From: Gammaproteobacteria bacterium
GTDB taxonomy: Bacteria; Pseudomonadota; Gammaproteobacteria; GRL18
Length of the DNA stretch: 64,000 nt
Direction of reading: 5' to 3'
NCBI GenBank assembly: GCA_016744375.1
Contig: JADGEM010000002.1
Coordinates: 1-64,000 of the forward strand
A model generated the notes under the pieces. It saw only the letters and a program-made list of their open reading frames with translations, was not told where the DNA came from and searched no databases. Position 1 is the stretch's first letter. Every line of letters starts with the position of its first letter. This document shows positions 8,880 to 18,768 of the stretch, piece by piece. The translations under genes and the position numbers were made by a program.

Positions 8880-9115
8880 ACAATTTTAAATTTTTTTATA
8901 GAAACGGTTGTCACTTGTGTGAAGACATGTACCAATTAGTAAAAGCTTATGAAACAAGTCACAATGTTGTTATTGAATCATTTAATGTTGATCAAGAGCA
9001 ATCATTAAAAAATAAATATGGATTGCTTATCCCTGTTCTCACTGATGAAGATGAAAATGAAATTTGTCATTATTTTTTTGATAAACTTACCTTTGAACAA
9101 TACCTGTCTAATTAA
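8876..9115 (+). CDS. Glutaredoxin-like DUF836 protein
   Basis: Small thioredoxin-fold protein (79 residues) with the redox motif CHLCE near the N-terminus (FFYRNGCHLCEDMYQLV) and a cis-Pro region (GLLIPVLTDED). It is often found between rseC and lepA in gammaproteobacteria. The start is TTG 8876, whose last two bases begin the rseC TGA, so the genes are translationally coupled. The substrate is unknown. Confidence 0.85.
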   Translation: MNNFKFFYRNGCHLCEDMYQLVKAYETSHNVVIESFNVDQEQSLKNKYGLLIPVLTDEDENEICHYFFDKLTFEQYLSN

Positions 9116-9223
9116 TCCTGCCGTTTGAAGTCTTTTCTCTACTTTTAGCCCTTTTTTTGTTATGATCCACCGCCTGTTTATTGATATAAATTATTGACAC
9201 AAGAAAGATCTTCTGGAGACTGA

Positions 9224-11026
9224 GTGGCTGAATTAGAATATATACGAAATTTTTCGATTATTGCACATATTGACCATGGCAAATCAACATTGTCTGATCG
9301 AATTATTCAAATTTGTGGTGGTTTAAGCGATCGGGAAATGCAGGCCCAGGTTCTGGACTCTATGGATATTGAACGTGAGCGTGGTATCACTATTAAGGCG
9401 CAGAGTGTAACTCTTGATTACCATGCAAAAAGTGGCCAAATATACCAGCTCAATTTTATTGATACGCCTGGACATGTTGATTTTTCATATGAGGTGTCAC
9501 GTTCTCTGGCGGCCTGTGAAGGGGCTTTGCTGGTAGTTGATGCATCACAGGGTGTGGAAGCACAAAGTGTGGCTAATTGTTATACCGCAATTGAGCAGGG
9601 ACTTGAAGTCTTACCAGTTCTTAATAAAATCGATTTGCCGGCTGCCGATCCAGATAAAGTCATCACTGAAATCGAAGAAGTGATTGGTCTTGATGCAATA
9701 GAAGCACCCCAGTGCAGTGCTAAGACTGGTGAAGGCGTTGATGAATTACTTGAATACCTGTTGAAACATGTTCCAGCCCCACAGGGGGATCGCAGTGCCC
9801 CTTTACAGGCCCTGATTATTGATTCCTGGTTTGATTCCTATCTTGGGGTGGTTTCTCTGGTTCGTGTTATGCAGGGAACATTAAAACGTAAAGATAAAAT
9901 GCTGGTTATGTCAACTGGGCGGACACACTCCGTTGATGGTTTGGGTATCTTTACTCCAAAGCGTGAAGCAAGGGAGAGTTTAGCTGCCGGTGAGGTTGGT
10001 TATGTTCTTGCCGGCATTAAAGATATCTATGGTGCGCCAGTAGGGGATACTTTAACAACTGCACATTATCCATGTGAAGAGCCTCTGAAAGGTTTTAAAG
10101 AAATACAGCCACGTGTTTTTGCAGGACTTTTTCCTGTGACATCTGATGATTATGAAAGCTTACGAGAAGCCTTATCAAAATTAAAACTGAATGATGCCGC
10201 TTTGTTTTTTGAACCTGAAGTTTCTCAGGCACTGGGTTTTGGTTTTCGCTGTGGTTTCCTCGGCATGCTCCACATGGAAATTATTCAGGAAAGACTGGAA
10301 CGTGAATACGATCTCGACCTGATCACCACAGCGCCAACTGTTATTTTTGAGGTTTTAACCACGAAAGGTGAAATCATCAAAGTGGATAACCCGGCCGCAT
10401 TGCCTGATCGTTCAATGATTGAAGAAATCCGTGAACCGATTATCTCAGCAAACATTTTATTACCTCACGAGTTTGTTGGTAATGTGATAGGTTTATGCAT
10501 AGAAAAGCGCGGTGTCCAGAAAAAAATGCAGTATGTCGGAAATCAAGTCAATATGACTTTTGAAATGCCTATGAATGAGGTTGTTCTTGATTTCTTTGAT
10601 CGACTCAAATCTGTTAGTCGTGGTTTTGCTTCACTGGAATACCATTTTGAGCGTTTTGAAGCCTCTAAATTAGTTAAAATGGATATTTTGATTAATGGTG
10701 AATCGGTTGATGCACTGTCAGTGATTCTTCACGAAGATTTGGCTTTAACTCGTGGTCGTGATTTAACTGAGAAAATGAAAGAACTGATCCAGCGACAAAT
10801 GTTTGATGTGGCGATTCAGGCAGCTATTGGTTCTAAAGTTCTTGCCCGGACAAATGTCAAAGCCTTGAGAAAGAATGTCACAGCAAAATGTTATGGTGGT
10901 GACGTGAGCCGAAAAAGAAAATTGTTAGAAAAACAAAAAGCCGGTAAAAAACGTATGAAACAGGTGGGTAGCGTTGAAATACCGCAGGAAGCTTTTTTAG
11001 CTGTGCTGCATATTGGTAAAGATTAA
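9224..11026 (+). CDS. lepA: Elongation factor 4 (ribosome-associated GTPase LepA)
   Basis: Translational GTPase that acts on stalled or initiating ribosomes. The 600 residues contain G1 [10 protein letters not shown]3 DTPGHVDF and G4 [10 protein letters not shown] near the N-terminus, domain II, the EF-G-like domains, and the LepA-specific C-terminal domain ([38 protein letters not shown]). GTG 9224 is the start, with a CTGGAG ribosome site 7 bases upstream. It begins a new gene block after 108 bases and is paired with lepB 35 bases downstream. Confidence 0.97.
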   Translation: MAELEYIRNFSIIAHIDHGKSTLSDRIIQICGGLSDREMQAQVLDSMDIERERGITIKAQSVTLDYHAKSGQIYQLNFIDTPGHVDFSYEVSRSLAACEGALLVVDASQGVEAQSVANCYTAIEQGLEVLPVLNKIDLPAADPDKVITEIEEVIGLDAIEAPQCSAKTGEGVDELLEYLLKHVPAPQGDRSAPLQALIIDSWFDSYLGVVSLVRVMQGTLKRKDKMLVMSTGRTHSVDGLGIFTPKREARESLAAGEVGYVLAGIKDIYGAPVGDTLTTAHYPCEEPLKGFKEIQPRVFAGLFPVTSDDYESLREALSKLKLNDAALFFEPEVSQALGFGFRCGFLGMLHMEIIQERLEREYDLDLITTAPTVIFEVLTTKGEIIKVDNPAALPDRSMIEEIREPIISANILLPHEFVGNVIGLCIEKRGVQKKMQYVGNQVNMTFEMPMNEVVLDFFDRLKSVSRGFASLEYHFERFEASKLVKMDILINGESVDALSVILHEDLALTRGRDLTEKMKELIQRQMFDVAIQAAIGSKVLARTNVKALRKNVTAKCYGGDVSRKRKLLEKQKAGKKRMKQVGSVEIPQEAFLAVLHIGKD

Positions 11027-11061
11027 CCCCTCTATATAAAGAAGATAAGAAAGAGAGAAGA

Positions 11062-11925
11062 ATGGATTTTGATATTGCTTTAGTATTAGTTGTTTTATCA
11101 TTTGTATCCGGTATCATCTGGATTATGGATAAGTTTCTTTGGGAAAAGGAACGCCTTGCGAAACAGCAGGCACAAATCGCCTCTAAAGGTGAAAACCTGA
11201 CGGCTGAGGAGCGTGATGCCATATTGTCTGATCCCATTATTGTGGATTATGCTAAATCCTTATTTCCAGTCTTTTTTATCGTTTTAATACTGCGCTCTTT
11301 TATTTTTGAACCCTTTCGTATTCCATCCCAGTCAATGATGCCCAATTTGTGGGTAGGTGACTTTATACTGGTTAATAAATTCAGTTACGGCATACGACTT
11401 CCTGTTTTAAACACTGAACTGATAGATTCTGGAAAACCGAAAAACGGTGATGTTGCTGTTTTTAGATACCCGGTTAATCCTTCTATTAACTTTATTAAGC
11501 GTGTTATTGGTGTACCGGGTGATCATGTTGTTTATCGTAATAAACTTCTTTTTATCAATGGTAACCCCATGGTTCAGGAGCATCTAGCTTCCTATAAAGG
11601 CATGGGATCAGGAGAAAAAATGAATGGTGCATCCCTGGTTAAAGAAAATCTGATGGGGGTGAAACATGATATTTTACTGGTTCCTGGGAAACCGGACTTG
11701 AGTCATATGTATTTTTCAGATTTTTACAAGAGTGGCACTATTGACCTGATTGTACCCGAAGGGCATTATTTTGTTATGGGTGATAATCGTGATGAAAGTC
11801 ACGATAGCCGCTTTTGGGGATTGGTGCCAGAGGGTAATCTGGTTGGCAAAGCCTTTATGATCTGGTTTAATTGGGATGTGGGGCAGGGGCTCTTTTTGGA
11901 GCGTATTGGTCATTCAATTGAATAA
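11062..11925 (+). CDS. lepB: Signal peptidase I
   Basis: Inner-membrane serine protease that removes signal peptides of secreted proteins. Two N-terminal membrane segments (about 5-22 and 66-83) flank a cytoplasmic loop. The Ser/Lys dyad is Ser91 (IPSQSMMPN) and Lys146 (NFIKRVIGVPGD). The C-terminal boxes GDNRDESHDSRFWG are intact. The 287 residues fall in the usual range. An AAGAAAGAGAGAAG purine run precedes the ATG. Confidence 0.96.
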   Translation: MDFDIALVLVVLSFVSGIIWIMDKFLWEKERLAKQQAQIASKGENLTAEERDAILSDPIIVDYAKSLFPVFFIVLILRSFIFEPFRIPSQSMMPNLWVGDFILVNKFSYGIRLPVLNTELIDSGKPKNGDVAVFRYPVNPSINFIKRVIGVPGDHVVYRNKLLFINGNPMVQEHLASYKGMGSGEKMNGASLVKENLMGVKHDILLVPGKPDLSHMYFSDFYKSGTIDLIVPEGHYFVMGDNRDESHDSRFWGLVPEGNLVGKAFMIWFNWDVGQGLFLERIGHSIE

Positions 11926-12015
11926 TCATTCAGGTCAACTATACTCAAACTTAGGTAGTATCATCTAAAACTAAGCTTTATGAGAAGTTTCTTCTGGAAT
12001 AAAAAAGGATATAAA

Positions 12016-12402
12016 ATGTTAAGACAGGGTTTTAAATACAAGCATCAAAAAGGTTTTACTATTACCGGCTGGCTTTTTATTATTGCTCTTTTCCTCTATT
12101 TTGCCTACCTTGCTATGGTTATTAGTCCATATGTTATTGGTAATCATACGATGAACCGAATTTTAGAATCATTGACAGAAGTACCTGGCATTACACAGAA
12201 ATCTCAAAGAGAAATCATGAGGCTGATTAAAAATCGAATGTCCATCAATCAGGTTAGCGATATTGATGAGGAAGCTTTTGATATTGAAAAAGACGGTGAT
12301 AAAGTCATTGTCTATCTAGAGTATGATGACAAAATTCACTTTATGGGCAATGTTTATATTTTAATTGAGCGCAATAAATCTGTTGAGCTGATTCGTAATT
12401 GA
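12016..12402 (+). CDS. DUF4845 membrane protein between lepB and rnc
   Basis: Small conserved gammaproteobacterial protein regularly encoded between lepB and rnc. ATG 12016 (MLRQGFKYKHQKGF) is chosen because AAAAAAGGATATAAA precedes it; the frame is open back to 11980. The N-terminus QKGFTITGWLFIIALFLYF resembles a prepilin-type KGF(T/S) boundary followed by a single membrane helix, then a periplasmic domain of about 90 residues. Function is unknown. The stop overlaps the rnc TTG start. Confidence 0.85.
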   Translation: MLRQGFKYKHQKGFTITGWLFIIALFLYFAYLAMVISPYVIGNHTMNRILESLTEVPGITQKSQREIMRLIKNRMSINQVSDIDEEAFDIEKDGDKVIVYLEYDDKIHFMGNVYILIERNKSVELIRN

Positions 12403-13070
12403 ATACTAACCTGGCAAGTCTCTGCAAGAAGTTAGGTTATCATTTTAATGACATTAATTATTTAGAAAATGCATTAACTCATCGAAGTATGGGAAAAAAT
12501 AATAATGAACGTCTTGAGTTCCTGGGTGATTCTGTGATTGGTTATGTAATGGCAGAGGAACTTTATCAGCGTTTTTCTGACGAAGATGAAGGCAACCTGA
12601 GCCGATATCGTTCTTTGCTTGTTAAAGGAGATACTCTCGCAAGCATCGCTCGTCAGATTGGGGTTGGTCAATACCTTAAGCTGGGAGGGGGCGAATTAAA
12701 AAGCGGTGGTTATCGTCGTGCCTCAATTCTTGCGGATGCCATGGAAGCTATTATTGGAGCGATTACACTGGATTCAGATATTGAACAGGTTCGAAAATGC
12801 ATTTTGTCATGGTATGAAGAACGCCTTGATAATATCAAAACTCTGGATTTAAAAGATCCAAAAACTCGCCTCCAGGAACAATTGCAGGCAAGAAAGTATG
12901 CTCTACCACAATATAAGGTCATATCAGTCAATGGCAAAGAGCATGCTCAGATCTTTCAGGTTGATTGCCAGATTAAAGAACTTAATTTAACAATAACGGC
13001 AGAGGGCAGCAGCCGACGAGCGGCTGAGCAAAAAAGTGCTGAATTCATGTTAGAAAAAATTCCCTGGTAA
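12399..13070 (+). CDS. rnc: Ribonuclease III
   Basis: Double-strand-specific endonuclease for rRNA processing and mRNA turnover. The catalytic signature is NERLEFLGDSVIG (about 36-48). The C-terminal double-stranded RNA-binding domain runs from DPKTRLQEQLQARK to SSRRAAEQKSAEFML. The start is TTG 12399, overlapping the preceding TGA (12400-12402), giving 223 residues as expected. It precedes era, the usual partner. Confidence 0.96.
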   Translation: MNTNLASLCKKLGYHFNDINYLENALTHRSMGKNNNERLEFLGDSVIGYVMAEELYQRFSDEDEGNLSRYRSLLVKGDTLASIARQIGVGQYLKLGGGELKSGGYRRASILADAMEAIIGAITLDSDIEQVRKCILSWYEERLDNIKTLDLKDPKTRLQEQLQARKYALPQYKVISVNGKEHAQIFQVDCQIKELNLTITAEGSSRRAAEQKSAEFMLEKIPW

Positions 13071-13150
13071 TTTAAAAATGACTTACTGATAAATAATTAT
13101 CTATTACTCCTATCCAAATCGCTTTAAAACTCTTTCGACCGACTTACAAT

Positions 13151-14080
13151 ATGACTATGACTGAATACCCTGAAAATTATAGAAGTGGCTATGTCGCCAT
13201 CATCGGTAGACCAAATGTTGGCAAATCAACCTTGCTCAATTATATATTGGGGTTTCACCTGAGCATAACCTCAAAAAAACCACAAACCACACGTCATCGT
13301 TTGCTGGGAATTAAAACAACTGAAACAGCTCAGGCTGTGTATATTGATACGCCTGGGCTGCATCAAAAATATAAGGGTGCAATTCATACTTATATGAACA
13401 AAGAAGCAATGTCGACACTACAGGATGTTGATGTCATTGTTTTTGTTGTTGATGGCATTAAGCTCACCACAGAAGATGAATATGCCATTGAACTATTATC
13501 TCGATGTGATCAGCCAATTATTCTTGCCATCAATAAAGTTGATAAGCTTAAAGACAAAGAAATATTACTGCCATTTATTGAAGCCTTAAGTCAGCGACTG
13601 GAATTTTCACATATTGTCCCGGTATCTGCTTCAAAAGGTAGTAATGTTGCAGAGCTCGAGAAACAAATTGAGTCCCATTTAAATCTGTCTGCTGCTTACT
13701 TCCCGGAAGAGCAAATCACAGATAAGTCTGATCGTTTTCTTGCCTCAGAACTCATCAGAGAAAAATTAATGCGTTTGTTAGGTCAGGAAGTACCCTACGC
13801 CATTGCTGTTGAAGTTGAAGCGTTTGAAGAGCAAACTTCAATTATCAAAATTTCAGCAATTATCTGGGTAGAACGAAGTAACCAGAAGAGTATTATCATT
13901 GGTAATAAAGGTCAGCAGCTTAAAGAGGTGGGTAAGCAGGCAAGAATTTCAATGGAAAGACTTTATGATAAAAAAGTATTTTTAAAGTTATGGGTAAAAG
14001 TCAAAGAAGGCTGGTCCGATGATCAAAAGGCACTGAAGAGTCTGGGATATTTTGATTTCATAAACAAAGATGAATTCTAG
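13151..14080 (+). CDS. era: GTPase Era
   Basis: GTPase that binds 16S rRNA and assists 30S subunit maturation. It has G1 GRPNVGKST, the switch region SKKPQTTRHRLLG, G3 DTPGLHQ and G4 NKVDKL. The C-terminal KH domain includes IIGNKGQQLKEVGKQARISM and the basic end LWVKVKEGWSDD. ATG 13151 is preferred, with a second ATG two codons later. It overlaps recO by 11 bases. Confidence 0.97.
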   Translation: MTMTEYPENYRSGYVAIIGRPNVGKSTLLNYILGFHLSITSKKPQTTRHRLLGIKTTETAQAVYIDTPGLHQKYKGAIHTYMNKEAMSTLQDVDVIVFVVDGIKLTTEDEYAIELLSRCDQPIILAINKVDKLKDKEILLPFIEALSQRLEFSHIVPVSASKGSNVAELEKQIESHLNLSAAYFPEEQITDKSDRFLASELIREKLMRLLGQEVPYAIAVEVEAFEEQTSIIKISAIIWVERSNQKSIIIGNKGQQLKEVGKQARISMERLYDKKVFLKLWVKVKEGWSDDQKALKSLGYFDFINKDEF

Positions 14081-14828
14081 AGTTGAGCTGGATAATAAAT
14101 CAGCCGTTGTTCTGCACCATTATAATTATCGAGATTCCAGCTTAATTGTTAACTTCTTTCTCAGTGATTCTGGTCTTGTCAGTGCTATAGCTAAAGGTGT
14201 CAAAGCAAAAAAATCCAGACAAAATCAAGCCACACTGATACAACCTTTTCAGACTCTGAAAGTTTCATTGATAGGGAAAGGGGAGCTGCTGATATTAAAA
14301 AATATTGAACTGGAAACCAAATCACTCTCAGCCAGTTGGTCTCTATCAGGAAAATCTTTATACTGTGCCTACTATCTCAATGAATTATTATTGAAGTTAT
14401 TACCCTCAAACATGGATTGCCAATCAATTTTTTCGCTTTATACGCACATCCTGACGGTCCTTGCTGAAACGACTGATCAGACTTCTGAACATTATGAAGT
14501 TCCCCTTAGACTCTTTGAGCTTAAGCTTCTGGAATATCTTGGCTATGGGCTTAATCTTAGCCATGATATTAACTCAAATTTACCTATCGAATCTAATAAA
14601 CAGTATACATATATCATTGATGCAGGCCCAACAGAAATTCCGCAAGAGGGTGAAAGCTCGTTTGTATTAAGTGGTAAAACTTTATTGGATCTGAATGATG
14701 GTCAATTAAGTGATAAGAAAACGTTGCAAGAAAGTAAACAGCTATTAAAATGGGCACTTACGCAGCACTTAGGAAACAAACCATTAAAAAGTCGTGAAAT
14801 GTTTAAACAGCTTTATTGTTTTAAATAG
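14070..14828 (+). CDS. recO: DNA repair protein RecO
   Basis: Mediator that loads RecA on SSB-coated DNA with RecR. The N-terminal OB fold ([35 protein letters not shown]) is followed by the helical domain with [14 protein letters not shown]. The 252 residues match gammaproteobacterial RecO, which lacks the zinc-binding cysteines of other groups. The ATG lies within the 3' end of era, so translation is likely coupled. Confidence 0.94.
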   Translation: MNSRVELDNKSAVVLHHYNYRDSSLIVNFFLSDSGLVSAIAKGVKAKKSRQNQATLIQPFQTLKVSLIGKGELLILKNIELETKSLSASWSLSGKSLYCAYYLNELLLKLLPSNMDCQSIFSLYTHILTVLAETTDQTSEHYEVPLRLFELKLLEYLGYGLNLSHDINSNLPIESNKQYTYIIDAGPTEIPQEGESSFVLSGKTLLDLNDGQLSDKKTLQESKQLLKWALTQHLGNKPLKSREMFKQLYCFK

Positions 14829-14877
14829 AGCTTTTAACTTAAAAAAATATAATGAACACAATACAGAGGACAAAGTC

Positions 14878-15612
14878 TTGAGTCATACTTCAGCCATTCT
14901 TTTAGGTGTCAATATCGATCACATTGCAACATTGAGACAGGCCAGAGGCACACGATACCCCGATCCGGTTAAAGCCGCTATGGATGCAGAATTTGCCGGA
15001 GCAGATGCGATTACCCTTCATTTAAGAGAGGACCGGCGTCATATCCAGGAACGTGATGTTTACTTGATCAATGATGTCTTGCAAACCAGAATGAATCTCG
15101 AAATGGCTGTGACTGATCCGATGCTGGCGATTGCTTCCAAATTAAAGCCTTCAGATTGCTGCCTGGTTCCAGAAAAGCGTGAAGAGTTGACCACTGAAGG
15201 GGGGCTGGATGTGGCATCACAAATCGAAAAAATGACCGATGCCTGCCAACAACTCGCTGAAGCGAGTGTGAGGGTTTCTTTATTTATTGATGCAGATAAA
15301 AAACAAATTGATGCAGCTGCACTGGTTAAGGCACCAGTTATTGAAATCCATACCGGTCATTATGCCGATTACCAGGGTGTGGAACAAGATAAAGAATTTG
15401 AGCGGATCAAAGAAGGTATACTCTATGCAAAATCCCTTGGATTACATGTTAATGCCGGTCATGGTCTGCATTATCATAATGTTCAGGCTATTGCTGCCCT
15501 TAAAGATGTTGAAGAACTTAATATTGGCCATGCGATAATGGCACAGGCACTTTTTTGTGGTTTGGAGACAGCGATCAAAGAGATGAAATCCCTGATGCTC
15601 AACGCCCGATAA
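14878..15612 (+). CDS. pdxJ: Pyridoxine 5'-phosphate synthase
   Basis: Condenses 1-deoxyxylulose-5-phosphate with 3-amino-2-oxopropyl phosphate to form pyridoxine phosphate, the last ring-forming step of vitamin B6 synthesis. TIM barrel with [16 protein letters not shown] near the N-terminus, [20 protein letters not shown], and [12 protein letters not shown]. The start is TTG 14878: AGAGGA lies 8-13 bases upstream and the resulting 244 residues match family length; the frame is open further upstream to 14794 inside recO. A TTG start explains why an ATG-only search would misplace it. Confidence 0.95.
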   Translation: MSHTSAILLGVNIDHIATLRQARGTRYPDPVKAAMDAEFAGADAITLHLREDRRHIQERDVYLINDVLQTRMNLEMAVTDPMLAIASKLKPSDCCLVPEKREELTTEGGLDVASQIEKMTDACQQLAEASVRVSLFIDADKKQIDAAALVKAPVIEIHTGHYADYQGVEQDKEFERIKEGILYAKSLGLHVNAGHGLHYHNVQAIAALKDVEELNIGHAIMAQALFCGLETAIKEMKSLMLNAR

Positions 15613-15617
15613 GTGTT

Positions 15618-16427
15618 ATGAAAGACTTCTCGCTTCAAGAAAAGTTAAATACTCTTCGTAGCAATAAGGTTTTTGAACTATTTGTTATTTCTATTATTAT
15701 TTTTTCAGCCTTGGTCATTGGTGCTAAAACGTATGATATTTCGCCAGCGACACTCTGGTTTGTTCATTTACTGGATTGGTTGATAACCTTTTTTTTCCTG
15801 ACAGAAATTATTATTCGTTTTTTAGGTGAAGAACATAAAAGCGATTTCTTTAAACATGGCTGGAATATTTTTGATACGCTGATCGTTGTGACCAGTTTAA
15901 TCCCAGTTGAAGACAGTGAACTGGCGATTATTGGCCGATTAATTCGAATATTCAGGGTTCTGAGAATGGTTTCAATCATTCCTGAGCTTAAAATGCTGCT
16001 TAATTCATTGCTTACGGCTTTGCCTCAATTAGGCTACATTGTGGCACTTATGTTTATTATTTTTTATATTTATGCCGCAATTGGTAGTACTTTTTTTGCC
16101 GGTATCAACCCGGTACTATGGGATGATATTGCTATTTCCATGTTGACATTATTTCGTGTTATGACCTTTGAGGACTGGACCGATGTGATGTATGAAACAA
16201 TGGAAGTCTATCCTCTGAGCTGGATTTACTATCTTAGTTTTATTTTCTTTACCGCATTTGCATTTTTAAATATGGTGATTGGTGTTGTTGTTAATGTTTT
16301 AAATGAAGAGCATGAAAAGTTAAGGAAAGAAGAAGAACGGGCAAATGAAGTCGTGACGCTTGAAATGCTGAATTCAAAAATTGAAGAACTAAAACTGTTA
16401 ATTTTGCAAAATAATAAACCTAATTAA
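15618..16427 (+). CDS. Voltage-gated cation channel (bacterial Nav/Cav-like, single repeat)
   Basis: Homotetrameric six-helix channel of the NaChBac/NavAb type. S1-S3 occupy about 17-95, including the S3 motif GWNIFDTLIV. S4 carries four regularly spaced arginines, R107, R110, R113 and R116 (RLIRIFRVLRMV). S5 is about 136-160. The pore loop has MLTLFRVMTFEDWTDVMY, with the filter T183-F-E-D-W-T-D189. S6 is about 202-226 (FIFFTAFAFLNMVIGVVVNV). A C-terminal coiled coil (about 228-262) follows, typical of the tetrameric family. Sodium channels usually read TLESW; the extra acidic residues here suggest calcium preference (inference). ATG 15618 lies 5 bases after the pdxJ stop. Confidence 0.9.
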   Translation: MKDFSLQEKLNTLRSNKVFELFVISIIIFSALVIGAKTYDISPATLWFVHLLDWLITFFFLTEIIIRFLGEEHKSDFFKHGWNIFDTLIVVTSLIPVEDSELAIIGRLIRIFRVLRMVSIIPELKMLLNSLLTALPQLGYIVALMFIIFYIYAAIGSTFFAGINPVLWDDIAISMLTLFRVMTFEDWTDVMYETMEVYPLSWIYYLSFIFFTAFAFLNMVIGVVVNVLNEEHEKLRKEEERANEVVTLEMLNSKIEELKLLILQNNKPN

Positions 16428-16901
16428 AAAAATATAATATCCATTAAAAACAATTAGATATAATATTTATCTAATAAGTTACTTTACATGTTGTAAATTG
16501 AGGACTATTATAAGTATAAGAACTAGTACTCAATTTTGATGAAGACTAGTTAACATTTGATGTTATTGAGAATACATTCACGGAAATCACGCTGTTGAAG
16601 CCTTAGACTATTTTTAAAAGGACTTTAGATATAAGGACATTCTCTTCTTTTAGATTATTTTATAATTTAATTAAAGGATAGATGAAATGATGACTCTATT
16701 TGTTTTAGCCTGTGTTTTTACAGTTCTTATTACCGTGCCTGTTTAGACGTATCCATTAAGATGATACGCATGATTACTGTAATGATGTACGTGTATATCA
16801 GGTGGTGACAGGATATTTAAGCTTATTACTTTAGAAGTTCCCTTTTTAGATTGCTGGAAATGGGACTGTTGCCTGACCATATTATGGCAACCTTAAGCGG
16901 C
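16428..16901. other. Intergenic region, channel gene / pycB (convergent)
   Basis: 474 very AT-rich bases between converging genes. It holds one tiny frame with a good ribosome site (listed at 16687-16746), a short inverted pair CGTATC/GATACG near 16747-16770, and GTTGCC/GGCAAC (16868-16873 and 16886-16891) near the pycB stop with no T-run. No convincing terminator was found for either gene. Confidence 0.5.
16687..16746 (+). CDS. Possible 19-residue hydrophobic peptide
   Basis: ATG 16687 reads MMTLFVLACVFTVLITVPV then TAG. AAAGGATAG lies 5-14 bases upstream, a good ribosome site. The peptide is entirely hydrophobic and could insert in the membrane as a small protein. Its shortness means chance cannot be excluded, and I know no family. 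Confidence 0.25.
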   Translation: MMTLFVLACVFTVLITVPV

Positions 16902-18710
16902 CTAAGTAATAGCAATTAATATTTCATCAGGGTTAACTGCATCACCTTTACTGACGTACACTTCTGAAATTTCACCTGAAATTGGTGCCTGAATCTCAGT
17001 TTCCATCTTCATGGCTTCAGTGATAATAATGGCTGTTCCTGCTTCAACTTTATCGCCCACCTTGACAAGTACATCAACAATGACTCCCGGCATGGAAGTT
17101 GTTACATGCCCTGGCTCTGTTGCTTTTGGACGTTTACTGCTTTTGCCTGAAGGACTGTTTGAGGTGGCTTCGAGCTCAGAGAGGATTTCTACCTGAACTT
17201 CTTCAGGGACACCATCAAGTGTCATATAAAATGGGCGGCGTTCCTGATTAGGATGTCCCGTTCCCGTAACCTTAATATTATATTCTTCGCCATGTAAAGT
17301 AATTAAGAATTCTGTTGGTGCGCTGGGACATATTGCTTCGCTTTCTCCAATGGGTTCAAGATATTCGGGAATGAGAGTCCCTGCTGAACGTTGTTCGAGA
17401 AATTCCTTGCCGATATCTGGAAACATGGCATAAATAATAACATCTTCTTTGCTCTGTGCGAGTTTGCCAATTTCTGATTTAAGTTTTGAAAGTTCAGGTT
17501 TAATCAGGTCAGCAGGACGACATTCAATCACTTCTTCATTGCCAATTGCTAATTGTTTGGTTTTTTTGTTAATTTTACCAGGAGCCTTTCCATATTTCCC
17601 CTGTAGATAAAGTTTGACTTCATTGGTTATTGTCTTGTAGCGTTCACCTGTTAATACATTGAGTACTGCCTGTGTGCCTACTATTTGAGATGTTGGGGTA
17701 ACAAGTGGAGGATAGCCCAGCTCAGCACGGACTCTGGGTATTTCATCCAATACCTCATTCATACGCTTGAGTTCACCCTGTTCTTTTAATTGATTGGATA
17801 GATTAGAAATCATGCCGCCGGGTACCTGATTAACCTGAACACGAGTATCAAGGCCGGTAAACTCACTTTCAAACTGATGATATTTTTTTCTAACCTGGTA
17901 AAAATAACTGCCAATTTCCTGTAAGTCAGGCAAGTTTAACTCGGTATCATAAGGTGAGTTAATTAAAGCGGCAATCATACTTTCAGTGGTGGGGTGGCTG
18001 GTACCTTCGGCAAAGGATGAAATTGCAGTATCAATGCCACTACAGCCAGCTTCAATTGCTTTAAGTTGACACATGGAGGCCAGGCCAGCCGTAGCATGTG
18101 AGTGGATATGGACGGGAATATCAAGTGAATCCACCAGTGCTTTAACCAGCTCTGATGTTTTATAGGGGGTCAGTAACCCCGCCATGTCTTTAATTACTAA
18201 CGAGTCACAACCCATGGATTCTAACTGTCTAGCCATTTTTACAAAAACTTTATTATTGTGGACTGGGCTTGTTGTATATGAAATTGCACCCTGCGCGTGT
18301 TTACCATTTTTCTTAACTGCTTTTATGGAGGTCTTGAGGTTGCGGACATCGTTCATGGCATCAAAAATTCGAAAGACATCAATTCCATTTTGCGCTGAAA
18401 GTTTGACAAATGCCTTAACCAGATCATCTGAATAGTGACGATAGCCTAATAAATTCTGACCTCTGAGTAACATTTGTAAACGTGTATTGGGCAGAGCCTG
18501 TTTTAATTGCTGCAGACGCTCCCAGGGGTCTTCTTTAAGAAAACGAATACAGCTGTCAAACGTGGCTCCTCCCCAGACTTCAAGTGACCAAAAACCAATT
18601 TTATCCAGCTTTTCACAGATTGGCAGCATATCATCTGCGCGCATGCGTGTGGCAATAAGAGATTGATGTCCATCTCTTAGAACTGTTTCTGTCACTCGGA
18701 TTTTTGCCAT
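16902..18710 (-). CDS. pycB: Pyruvate carboxylase subunit B (OadA-type carboxyltransferase with biotin domain)
   Basis: Carboxyltransferase that moves CO2 from biotin to pyruvate (anaplerotic oxaloacetate), or the reverse in oxaloacetate decarboxylase. The N-terminal barrel opens ETVLRDGHQSLIATRMR and contains the metal-site region HIHSHATAG. A conserved carboxylase domain follows, then a Pro/Ser/Lys-rich linker and the biotinyl domain with EAMKMETEI (biotinyl-Lys568). The 602 residues fit. Pairing with a biotin carboxylase 58 bases upstream, and the absence of membrane beta and gamma subunits, favour two-subunit pyruvate carboxylase over a sodium pump (inference from context). Confidence 0.92.
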   Translation of the reverse strand: MAKIRVTETVLRDGHQSLIATRMRADDMLPICEKLDKIGFWSLEVWGGATFDSCIRFLKEDPWERLQQLKQALPNTRLQMLLRGQNLLGYRHYSDDLVKAFVKLSAQNGIDVFRIFDAMNDVRNLKTSIKAVKKNGKHAQGAISYTTSPVHNNKVFVKMARQLESMGCDSLVIKDMAGLLTPYKTSELVKALVDSLDIPVHIHSHATAGLASMCQLKAIEAGCSGIDTAISSFAEGTSHPTTESMIAALINSPYDTELNLPDLQEIGSYFYQVRKKYHQFESEFTGLDTRVQVNQVPGGMISNLSNQLKEQGELKRMNEVLDEIPRVRAELGYPPLVTPTSQIVGTQAVLNVLTGERYKTITNEVKLYLQGKYGKAPGKINKKTKQLAIGNEEVIECRPADLIKPELSKLKSEIGKLAQSKEDVIIYAMFPDIGKEFLEQRSAGTLIPEYLEPIGESEAICPSAPTEFLITLHGEEYNIKVTGTGHPNQERRPFYMTLDGVPEEVQVEILSELEATSNSPSGKSSKRPKATEPGHVTTSMPGVIVDVLVKVGDKVEAGTAIIITEAMKMETEIQAPISGEISEVYVSKGDAVNPDEILIAIT

Positions 18711-18768
18711 TATTGTATCCTGTCTACTGATTATTTTACTATAATCATTCTGTTATAAAATTTGGAAC

